Source: Pandoraea fibrosis
GTDB taxonomy: Bacteria > Pseudomonadota > Gammaproteobacteria > Burkholderiales > Burkholderiaceae
Direction of reading: 5' to 3'
Assembly: GCF_000807775.2 (NCBI RefSeq)
Contig: NZ_CP047385.1
Location: forward strand, 4,650,001-4,714,000
DNA length: 64,000 nt
Shown here one piece after another: positions 25,256 to 33,500 of this stretch. The position numbers were made by a program, and so were the translations under genes. The notes under the pieces were generated by a model that was given only the letters and a program-made list of their open reading frames with translations, ran no database searches and had not been told where the DNA came from. Every line of letters begins with the position of its first letter. The first letter of the stretch is position 1.

Positions 25256-27331
25256 TCAATCGCGTGCCAGCGCTTCGACCGGGTCCAGCCGCGCAGCATT
25301 GCGCGCAGGCATGAAACCGAACACCACGCCGATGAGCGTCGAACACAGGAAAGCCGTTACCACGGAGCCCATCGAGAACACCATTTTCCATTTCTCGACG
25401 AACAGCGAGAAGACGAAGCTCGCCCCGAAGGACAACGCGATACCAATCGCGCCGCCCATCAGACACACCATCACCGCCTCGACCAGGAACTGCTGCATGA
25501 TGTCGCTCTGCCGCGCCCCCACTGCCATGCGGATACCGATTTCCCGCGTGCGTTCGGTGACCGACACGATCATGATGTTCATCACGCCGATCCCGCCCAC
25601 GACGAGCGAAATCACCGCAATCAGCGAGAGCAGCAGCGTAAGCGACTGGCTTGTCTTCTCGACTGTCTTCACGATGCTGTCCATGTTGTACGTGAAGAAG
25701 TCCTTGCGCCCGTGACGCTGCGTCATCAGCGTCTCCAGACTCTTCTCGGCTGCCTTGCTCGGCTGACCGTCGCGCACGCGCACCGTGATGCTGTCGACAT
25801 TGCGCTGCCCGAACAGCCGGCCAGCCGCCGTGGTGTACGGCACCCAGATGTTCAGGCTCTTCATGTCGCCGAAGGCGCTTTTCTTCTCCGCCGTCACACC
25901 AATCACCACACACGGCAGATTGCCCACGAAGATCACTTCACCCAGCGGATTCGGATTCGCGCCGAACAGCTTGCGGCGCGTGTTCTGATCGATCACCGCG
26001 ACCTGCGCCTGACGCCGCACTTCATCCGGCCCGAAGGCGATGCCCTGCGCAATCTTCATGCCGCGCACCTGAAAGAAGTGCTCGCCCACGCCGGTCACCA
26101 TCGCACTGGCGTCGATGTTGCGATACCGCAGCAGCAGGCTTCGCGCCGTCTCCGGCGTGGCGCTGTCGACATAGACCTGTTCGGACAGCGCGTTCACGTC
26201 TTCCGGCACCAGCGTCTGAATCGTCGTGGCGCGATTGTCGCCCCAGTCCTTGCCGGGATAAATGTTGATCGTGTTGGTGCCGATGCTGCCGATCTCCGCC
26301 AGCATGTAACGCTTCGCCCCCTCGCCAATGGCAACGATGGAGACAACGGACGTAATGCCGATGATGATCCCGAGCATCGTCAGGAACGTGCGCAGGCGGT
26401 GCGACACCAGCGCGATCCACGCCATGCGGAAGGCTTCGGCAAACCGGCCGATCCCCCCGGCCCAGCGGCGCGGCGGCAATGCGCCGCCATGGCTGGCGTG
26501 CGCAGCAGCGGGATCGGTCGAACGCGCGATGGATACCGCCTTGGCGCCCGGCGTAACGACCTCCCCTTCGGCGGCCCGCTCGTCATCGATCTGCGCATCT
26601 TCCACCGGGGTATTGCGCCGGTCATCGACGACCTCACCGTCGCGAATCTCGATGATGCGGCGGGCGTGTGCGGCAACGCTCTCGTCATGAGTCACGATAA
26701 TGACCGTGTGACCGAGCGCGTTGAGTTCCTTGAGAATGCGGATGACTTCCTTGCCGCTGCGCGTGTCGAGGGCACCGGTCGGCTCGTCGGCCAGAATCAC
26801 TTCGCCACCGTTCATCAGCGCGCGGGCGATACTCACCCGCTGCTGCTGACCGCCCGACAACTGGCTCGGTCGATGACCGGTACGGTCGGCGAGGCCGAGT
26901 CGTTCGAGCAACTGCACCGAACGCGCTCGGCGCGCCGCTTGGGGCATGCCGGTATAGACCGACGGCATTTCGACGTTCGATGCCGCGTCCAGATGCGGCA
27001 ACAGGTGGTAGCGCTGAAAGATGAACCCGAAGTGCTCGCGACGCAACTGGGCCAGCGCGTCGGCATCGAGGTCGCGCGTCTCGCGGCCCGCCACGCGGTA
27101 GCTGCCTTCGCTCGGGTGATCGAGGCACCCGAGAATGTTCATCAGCGTGGACTTGCCCGAGCCCGACGCGCCCATGATGGCGACGATCTCACCCGCCTCG
27201 ATAGTGAGATTGATGTCGTGCAGCACGACAACATCACGATCCCCCGCCGGGAAGCGCCGGGTAATGCCGGTCAGCTCAAGCATGGGATGCGGACTTGCGG
27301 CGATAGGGGATTGGGCGACGGCGCTCGACAT
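25256..27331 (-). CDS. macB: MacB-type ABC exporter (ATPase-permease fusion)
   Basis: 691 residues. The N-terminal ATPase has Walker A GASGSGKST (54-62), LSGGQQQR (158-165) and Walker B VILADEP (178-184). A ~60-residue low-complexity linker follows, then TM1 (TFLTMLGIIIGITSVVSIVA), a large periplasmic MacB_PCD domain, and three C-terminal helices with GGIGVMNIMIVSVTERTREIGIR (quoted in part: VTERTREIGIRMAVGA). MacB is a mechanotransmitter that expels substrates from the periplasm through the outer membrane duct; known relatives export macrolides, siderophores, lipopeptides and peptide toxins. ATG 27331 lies 19 bp after macA with TGAGG upstream. The linker makes it longer than E. coli MacB (648). 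Confidence 0.93.
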   Translation of the reverse strand: MSSAVAQSPIAASPHPMLELTGITRRFPAGDRDVVVLHDINLTIEAGEIVAIMGASGSGKSTLMNILGCLDHPSEGSYRVAGRETRDLDADALAQLRREHFGFIFQRYHLLPHLDAASNVEMPSVYTGMPQAARRARSVQLLERLGLADRTGHRPSQLSGGQQQRVSIARALMNGGEVILADEPTGALDTRSGKEVIRILKELNALGHTVIIVTHDESVAAHARRIIEIRDGEVVDDRRNTPVEDAQIDDERAAEGEVVTPGAKAVSIARSTDPAAAHASHGGALPPRRWAGGIGRFAEAFRMAWIALVSHRLRTFLTMLGIIIGITSVVSIVAIGEGAKRYMLAEIGSIGTNTINIYPGKDWGDNRATTIQTLVPEDVNALSEQVYVDSATPETARSLLLRYRNIDASAMVTGVGEHFFQVRGMKIAQGIAFGPDEVRRQAQVAVIDQNTRRKLFGANPNPLGEVIFVGNLPCVVIGVTAEKKSAFGDMKSLNIWVPYTTAAGRLFGQRNVDSITVRVRDGQPSKAAEKSLETLMTQRHGRKDFFTYNMDSIVKTVEKTSQSLTLLLSLIAVISLVVGGIGVMNIMIVSVTERTREIGIRMAVGARQSDIMQQFLVEAVMVCLMGGAIGIALSFGASFVFSLFVEKWKMVFSMGSVVTAFLCSTLIGVVFGFMPARNAARLDPVEALARD

Positions 27332-27350
27332 CTCTGGCGTCCTCACGTCG

Positions 27351-28541
27351 TTACTGACCGGCGTTCGCCGAGGTGTCGCCCGCCGAGGTGGATTCCCCCG
27401 CCTCACCGATCACGACACGCTCGCCGGCCTTGAGCCCTTCGCGCACTTCGACCTGCACGTTGTTGTTCAGGCCGGTGACGACCTGACGCGTCGCTGCTTT
27501 ACCGTCGTCGCCCAACACACGAATCTCGTAGCGGTCGGCCCCGACCTTCTTGCCGAGCGCCGCCACGGGAATGGCCAGCGCCTGCTTGGCCGTGCCGAGC
27601 AAGACATTGACCTGCGCCGTCATCGAAATGCGCAGCCGATGATCTGCGTTCGGCACTTCGAACAGTGCGTTGTAGAACACGGCCGTGTTGTTTCGCGTCG
27701 CGCCGCCGCCGAGCGTGCTCTGCGTGTCGAGGAAGTTCTGCGGGGCAGGTTCGATCGCGCGCAGCTTGCCGTAATAGCGCTTGTCGGGATCGCCAAGAAT
27801 CGTGAAGTACGCCGTCTGGCCGGGCGACACCCGGATCACGTCCGCCTCGGAGACCTGCGCCTTCACGGTGATCGTGTCCAGATCGGCGAGCTTCAGAATC
27901 ACCGGCGCCTGCTGCTGCGCGATCACGGTCTGGCCTTCCTGCGTGACGATGGCGACGACTTCGCCGTCGATGGGGGCATCGATGCGCGTGTAGCCGACAT
28001 TGGCTCTGGCCGACTCGATGGCCACACCGGCCTTGCGCAACTGAGCGTCGAGGCCCGCGAGCGCGGCGCGCTGGGTGTCGAGCGCGGCCTGTGCCGCTTC
28101 GTAGTCCTGACGCGAGGTCGAATTGTCGGGCAGCATCTGCTGCTGGCGCGCAAACGCCAGTTCCGCCTGCTTGAGTTGCGCCGCGGTCGAGCGCTTCTGC
28201 GCCTGAAGGTTCTGTTCGTCGGCCTCTGCCTGACGCAGGCTGTTCTGCGCCAGCACCGGGTCGATCTGTGCGAGCCATTGCCCCTTTTTGACCTTGTCGC
28301 CGAGCTTGACCTTGAGCGACTTCAACTGCCCGGAGACCTGCGCCCCGACGTCGACCTGCTGGAACGCCTGAAGCGTGCCGGTCGCAAGAACGGTGTTTTC
28401 GATATCGCTGCGCTCGACCTTGGCGCTGATGTACTGCGGCGGCTTGGGGGTCGCGAGACTGCGCAGACCGAGCACCACGAGAACGACGAGCACAACAAGG
28501 CTGGCGACCAGATAACGTCGGCGGCGAATGAACTGGATCAT
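27351..28541 (-). CDS. macA: MacA-type periplasmic adaptor (membrane fusion protein)
   Basis: 396 residues. One N-terminal membrane anchor (YLVASLVVLVVLVVLGLRSL), then a lipoyl half-motif (VDVGAQVSGQLKSLKVKLGD), a coiled-coil hairpin (about 95-185), the second lipoyl half (GYTRIDAPIDGEVVAI), and beta-barrel and membrane-proximal domains. It joins MacB to the outer membrane factor. The ribosome-binding site is weak. A pair of tiny genes on the same strand ends 102 bp upstream with no terminator between, so macA is probably in their transcript. Confidence 0.92.
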   Translation of the reverse strand: MIQFIRRRRYLVASLVVLVVLVVLGLRSLATPKPPQYISAKVERSDIENTVLATGTLQAFQQVDVGAQVSGQLKSLKVKLGDKVKKGQWLAQIDPVLAQNSLRQAEADEQNLQAQKRSTAAQLKQAELAFARQQQMLPDNSTSRQDYEAAQAALDTQRAALAGLDAQLRKAGVAIESARANVGYTRIDAPIDGEVVAIVTQEGQTVIAQQQAPVILKLADLDTITVKAQVSEADVIRVSPGQTAYFTILGDPDKRYYGKLRAIEPAPQNFLDTQSTLGGGATRNNTAVFYNALFEVPNADHRLRISMTAQVNVLLGTAKQALAIPVAALGKKVGADRYEIRVLGDDGKAATRQVVTGLNNNVQVEVREGLKAGERVVIGEAGESTSAGDTSANAGQ

Positions 28542-28643
28542 GGAGCGAAGTGGGCGATCAAAGAGGCACGTCGGAGAATACGCTGCGTAAATCGGCTGCC
28601 GCCGACCGGCCGGTTGGTCTGCTAGTGGAAGTCACCGGCAACG

Positions 28644-28793
28644 TCACCGCCGCGAGGCACCGTTCTGCGCACAAAAAGTTGAGAGTTTAAGGCGTTTGAC
28701 CGCTTTAGCGACCATCCGTGCCACTGAGCGCAGCAAAGAAAGACCGCCAACGACCACGACAAAGAGACTGTGAACCTGAAAAAGCGCCCGCAT
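28644..28793 (-). CDS. Small cationic membrane peptide, 49 aa (peptide B)
   Basis: The ATG at 28793 overlaps the stop of peptide A in TGATG, so translation is probably coupled. The product has a hydrophobic core (LFVVVVGGLSLL) followed by a strongly basic segment (RMVAKAVKRLKL) and ends NGASRR. This layout, one membrane helix plus a positive helix, is seen in membrane-active peptides and in small inner-membrane proteins. It has a single Cys. Not recognised. macA begins 102 bp downstream on the same strand. Confidence 0.55.
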   Translation of the reverse strand: MRALFQVHSLFVVVVGGLSLLRSVARMVAKAVKRLKLSTFCAQNGASRR

Positions 28794-28870
28794 CAGAGGT
28801 TCCCGACGAACGGGAAAACGCCCACCACTGCCGTGACGAAGTGGGAGAACAGACCGGGAACATAAGACAT
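28793..28870 (-). CDS. Tiny hydrophobic peptide, 25 aa (peptide A)
   Basis: ATG 28870 has an excellent AAGGAG with a 6-base spacer. The peptide starts MSYVPGLFSHFV and ends PFVGNL; it carries no charged side chain apart from a His and is hydrophobic along its whole length. Size, composition and ribosome-binding site match peptides 1 and 3 at the other end of the block. First gene of the presumed peptideA-peptideB-macA-macB-OMF operon. Not recognised. Confidence 0.6.
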   Translation of the reverse strand: MSYVPGLFSHFVTAVVGVFPFVGNL

Positions 28871-29089
28871 AGCGGACTCCTTGACGATGGGAAAAGACGA
28901 TGAAATTCGACGTCCGAAGTTGGGCAGTCGTTGGCATGCGCCGTCTCATGGGGAACAGTGTCGCATTGCGCCGCCCCTCTGAGAACTTGTACAAATCACA
29001 GCCGCCGGGAAGTCTGCGCCGCCCAAGCGCGCAAATACCGGTGGAAATCTCACGAAGTGATATATTTCCCCGGCACTTGAAGGGACATT
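28871..29089. promoter_or_regulatory. Divergent region between peptide A and the UPF0126 gene
   Basis: 219 bp holding the promoters of the macAB peptide operon (minus) and of the membrane-protein gene (plus). The shared 17-bp element lies at 28985-29001, and a shorter AT-rich patch (GATATATTTC) lies near 29060. Confidence 0.5.
28985..29001 (+). promoter_or_regulatory. Shared 17-bp element, copy 2 (lux-box-like)
   Basis: ACTTGTACAAATCACAG, 16 of 17 identical to copy 1; the following bases also agree (GCCGGG). The core TTGTACAA is a perfect palindrome here. It lies 114 bp upstream of peptide A (opposite orientation to copy 1) and 88 bp upstream of the plus-strand gene, so either could be the target. 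Confidence 0.6.
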
Positions 29090-29725
29090 ATGAAAACAGA
29101 GATCTTCTACGCCCTCTATCTGATCGCTATCGTGACCGAGGCAATGTCCGGCGCGATCATGGGAATGCAGCGCGGCATGGACCGCTTCGGGCTCGCCTTT
29201 ATCGGCATGGTAACGGCGCTGGGCGGCGGCACCATCCGTGACGTGCTGTTCGGCCGTCATCCCCTGGTCTGGATCGCTCACCCGGAATACCTGCTGCTCA
29301 CGCTGGGGGCGGCTACGCTCACGTCGATCGTCGCGCGTCACGTCCACCGACTGCGCATGACCTTCATTACCGTCGACGCCATCGGGCTCGCCGCCTTCAC
29401 CATTCTGGGTTGCGACATCGGCATGACGGTCAGCACCAGCCCGGTGATTGTGGTGCTGGCGGGCGTACTCACGGGAATTGGCGGCGGCATGCTGCGTGAC
29501 CTGCTCTGCGGTCAGGTGCCGCTCGTGCTGCGCCGGGAGATGTATGCGAGCGTGGCGTGCATCGCCGGCGCGATGTACGTCGTCATGCTGCGTCTGGGGG
29601 TCGAGAACGGCATTGCGACGGGTATCTGCTTCGCCGCAGGCTTCGTCATCCGCATGCTGGCCGTGTGGTTCGGCTGGCGCTTCCGCACGTTCGAGAACGA
29701 AACGCCGGCCGAGCCGATGCATTAG
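29090..29725 (+). CDS. Trimeric intracellular cation channel (TRIC/UPF0126) family membrane protein
   Basis: 211 residues, seven predicted membrane helices in two inverted repeats. Each repeat has a Gly-rich half-helix and an acidic/basic motif: GGGTIRDVLFG and GGGMLRDLLCG. This is the YicG/UPF0126 signature. Bacterial TRIC homologues form homotrimeric monovalent-cation channels; others are called putative glycine transporters. ATG 29090 follows GAAGGGAC. Its promoter region contains copy 2 of the shared element, so it could belong to the same regulon as the peptide block, though it is a common housekeeping-like gene. Confidence 0.88.
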   Translation: MKTEIFYALYLIAIVTEAMSGAIMGMQRGMDRFGLAFIGMVTALGGGTIRDVLFGRHPLVWIAHPEYLLLTLGAATLTSIVARHVHRLRMTFITVDAIGLAAFTILGCDIGMTVSTSPVIVVLAGVLTGIGGGMLRDLLCGQVPLVLRREMYASVACIAGAMYVVMLRLGVENGIATGICFAAGFVIRMLAVWFGWRFRTFENETPAEPMH

Positions 29726-29756
29726 GTATCCCGGCGCGAACGCCGCTGCTCGCGAC

Positions 29757-30398
29757 CTACGGTTTGCCCACCGCCAGCATGACCGTCGGCTTGAGCGGAC
29801 GACGCGATTCACCGATCCCACCGCACGCTTGCCGCCCCGTCTGCGTGGCACAGAAATCGAGCGTCTGACGCAGCAGCGTGTCGACCTTGCGCAGCGACAG
29901 GCCATGACGTGCGGCCACTTCCTCGCGCGTCAGATCGTCGACACGCAACTCCATGAGCACGCGCCGATGGTGGCCGGACATCTTTTCCAGCGCCTGCACC
30001 AGCGCCGCCAGCTCCGAGCGCGCGCCCGCGACAGCCTCGGGGCCCGGCCCCCGATCCGGCAACACGTCGAATACCTCGTTCTCGTCGGCGAGCGACGCCC
30101 ACATGCTGCGTCCCCGCATCTGATCGACCGCCAAGTGGTAAGCCATCCGAAATACATAGGTCTCGGCGCTGTGCACGGCGTCGGGTAGCGTTGCACTGCC
30201 CAGCCGCACCCACGCCTCATGCAGGCTGTCGCTGGCCGTGTCGGAACAACCGACGCGGCGCGACAAACGCCGCAGCAGGCGGTCGTAGTTCGACTCCAGA
30301 CACTCCCGCAGCATCTGGGTCGCAGCGCTCGCCCGGTCGCCCTCGCTGCCCTCCTGTACTTTGGCCATGGCGACGGCGACGTTGCTTCTTGTGCTCAT
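29757..30398 (-). CDS. ECF sigma factor, FecI-like (second of two)
   Basis: 213 residues. Region 2 reads SLHEAWVRLGSATLPDAVHSAETYVFRMAYHLAVDQMR (conserved core YVFRMAYHLAVDQ); region 4 reads ALEKMSGHHRRVLMELRVDDLTREEVAARHGLSLRKVD (core REEVAARHGLSLRKV). It is clearly related to the sigma factor at 44222. It starts 173 bp after the stop of the giant exoprotein gene on the same strand. No FecR gene accompanies it; the nearest is beyond the exoprotein gene. The ATG at 30398 is the likelier start; a Met ten residues later is possible. It converges with the TRIC gene. It probably directs RNA polymerase to a small cell-surface regulon. Confidence 0.82.
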   Translation of the reverse strand: MSTRSNVAVAMAKVQEGSEGDRASAATQMLRECLESNYDRLLRRLSRRVGCSDTASDSLHEAWVRLGSATLPDAVHSAETYVFRMAYHLAVDQMRGRSMWASLADENEVFDVLPDRGPGPEAVAGARSELAALVQALEKMSGHHRRVLMELRVDDLTREEVAARHGLSLRKVDTLLRQTLDFCATQTGRQACGGIGESRRPLKPTVMLAVGKP

Positions 30399-30571
30399 TT
30401 CCACGTCGACGCCCCCCAAGCCCTGCTTTCCTCGTGTGACTTCTGCGCGAACATTGTGTGCCCCCGATCCCCATGAACGCTTCGATCTGCCGGCTGACGG
30501 CAAGCCTCAATGACAAGACGGATATCGACGGGCAAATCCGCAGATTATTTTTTGTAACGGCGCCGACGCTG

Positions 30572-33500
30572 TCACAGATGTGCCTTTTCCTCGCGCGTGA
30601 GTTGTGTCTTCTGGGCTTCGGTCAGTTCCCCGTTCCCCACCAGCTGGAATGCGCTCGACGGGTCGTAACTCACCTTGGCGGGCGTCGCGAGCGCCGCCCC
30701 GCGCTGGTCGGGCGACACACCGTTCGCATCGCCCGCGCTCAACATGCGCACGGAGAAGATGGACGGGGCGTTCTGACGCTGCGCGACACGCTCGCGGGCC
30801 ATTGCCTCCTGTGCGGCCGACGCTGCCTGCGCCGCGGTGGCGCTCGCATTCGTCAATGCACCAACGTTGACTGCCGCGATCACCGGCAACCCGGTTGACT
30901 TGCCTTGCACCTGAACGTTGGCGGCATTGACCACCGCCAGTGCGGCGAAGTTGACGTTACCCGAGACGCGAATCCCGGCCTCGCCCGCATCGATCGTGCC
31001 CAGCGGCGCGACCAGATCGATGTCGCCGCCCGGGACTTCCGGCAACGGCGCCAGCGTGGCGATACCCGCACCGCTGGACGGCACCGATGGCGAGAGGGTC
31101 ACGTCGCCCATGCTGTCGTACACCCGCTTGGGCGGCGTATAGAGCACCGTCGTCTTCGAACCGCGCCCCGCGTTGATGTCGCCGTCGGACGACCACGCCT
31201 GAATCGCACCGCCGAAGGTCGTCATCACCCGCGACAGACCGAGCAGAATGCTGTCCCGGCTGTAGAGCTGAATATCGCCCTCACCCTGCGTGACGACACC
31301 GGCCGTGGCGCCCGGCGTGACCCCTTCCACCCCGACCAGCGTGCGGCCGCCCGGGTTGAGCATCTGAATGGTGCCGCCGAAGTTGGTACGCACACCGGCG
31401 TCGCTGGTAACCGGAATGTTCACGCCATTGACGTTGTTCATCCCGACCACGCTGCTGAACATCGTGATCGCGCCCTTGTAGTCGTTGGGGTGGCCTGCGG
31501 CATCGTTCGCGGGGAACAGCGTCACAATGGCGTCGCGTCCGCGCAGATAGCTGCCGTAGCGCGGGCTGCCCGAGTCGTTGTATTCACGGCCGCCGAGCAG
31601 CAACTCCCGGAAGTATATGTCGCGTACGAACACGCCTTGCTGGGCGGCGGGCAACGCGAGGAAGTACGCGAGCGCATCGGCCGGGGTGCCGTCGTAGCCG
31701 AAACGTCCCTTGAGCCATGTCGCCAATTCATCGCCGTAGGCGTGCACCACTTTACCGCTGCCCGCCAGCGCGGTGCCACCGGGCAACTGGTTCGCCGGAT
31801 CGAAGTACGCCTTGGCAAAACCGGCGTAATCCGGGCCGTTGGCGCCTACCCCAGCCAACACCGAGATCCCTGCACCGCCGCTCGTGTTCGACGGATGAAT
31901 CACATCGCCCACGCTCGTCAGCATGCCGTAATAGCCTTGATACAGATTTCGCCCGGCCTGCATCTGCAACAGCCCCGGTCCGAGAATGTTCACCGACTGG
32001 TAAAGGATGTCGCGTCCGGCCTGCTTCAGTGTGATGTCGTTGCCGGTCACATTCGCGAACGTGTCCGGCACCGTGCCCATGCCGACGATGTCTCGCCCCG
32101 CCATGACCTCGAACGGCTTGGCGGCAACGTACCAGGTAGTGTGCGACGGGATGAACTGCGCCACCGGGTCATTGACCATCTTGAGCGTCTTGCCCAGTCC
32201 CAGATCGTCGATATCCACGCCTGCATAGATGCGTGCGGGCACGCTGTCGCCTGCGTGGAGCGCCGACGTCACCGTGTCTTCGCCGTAGGCGAGCGGCGTG
32301 CGGGCATTCTGACGGATGGCCGCATCGATCGACGCGCTGTTGAGCGCTCCACCGTTGAACGTCTGAAAGAAGACGTGCTGCGGCGTGGCCAACGCCGCCA
32401 TGTCGGCGCCGGACATCGAGACGGTTCCGCCCTGACCGTAGATCGTACCTGCCGCATACATCTCGAGCTGCCCCACGGGGGAGGCGATCAGTTCCAGATC
32501 GGTTCTCGGGTCATCGGGCGTCATGCCCGTCTTGAAGCGGATATCGCCATTGGCAGCCGTCACGCTGAGGCTACCCGGGAAGAACGTGCCGGCGTTGTTG
32601 AGCGCGTTGCCCGAGGTGCCGCCGTCCATCGGCATCACATCCCCGCCGGCTGAGAACAACGACACTTTGCTGGACGGCCGGAACAGTGTGAACTGCGTAT
32701 ACCCGCCCTTGCCAACGGTACCCGTGCTGTTCGTGTAGTACCCGCCATTGACGTCCGAGCTCGGGATCATGCCCGCATCGCCAACGCCGCCGAGCACCAG
32801 ATCGCCACGTGCGCTCATGCTGACCGTCCCGTCCCCTGGAACGAGGGTCGGCCCGCGCGTTTGCGTCACGCCCTTGATCGTCGTCAGCGGTTGCACACGC
32901 GGATCGAACGACTTCCAGTAGCTGCCGTTGCCGAACGGGGCCATCGTGCCGATTGAGCCCGCATCGATGCTTGCATCGCCGCGCAGGTTCGTGACATTGC
33001 CGAAGTAGTCGGACGGACGGTCGGACTGCTGCGCCAGAGACGAGCGTCCATTGAGCATCCCACCGACCTTCAGGCTCACATCGCCGCCGCCGGTCTGGAC
33101 CACCGTGCCGTCGGATAACACGCGTCCGGTCGAGGCGACGGCGAGGTCGAGACCGGTCGATTGGGAAACATTGCCCGACATCGTCACACCGGCGTTGCGC
33201 CCGGCGTCCACGGTCAGATTCCCGCCCCCGAGCGTGCCGATGCCCTGGAACCCGACGATCGACTGCGTGAGGCTGTTCGGGTTGATCTGCGCCATCGAGC
33301 CGAAGTTGATGCCCCAAGCCGCCGCGTCCGGCGTCAGCCCGGCACCGCCCTGACGCCACAACCAGTTCGACGTGAGATTGCTGTTGTTGTAGCGCACCGA
33401 GTTATCCGCGATCTGGATATTGCCGGTGACGTCCTGCTGCGCAATGAGCAGCATGTCGCCACCGTGCTCCGGATACCAGACCTGCACGGCGCCGCCCGAC

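Noticed and set aside
25022..27433. 803-aa plus-strand frame opposite macB
   Set aside because: Same kind of shadow: His/Arg/Asp-rich low-complexity translation over an unmistakable MacB gene.
28718..28903. 61-aa plus-strand frame over the macA-leading micro-genes
   Set aside because: Charged, low-complexity shadow without a ribosome-binding site; the opposite strand has AAGGAG and coupled frames.
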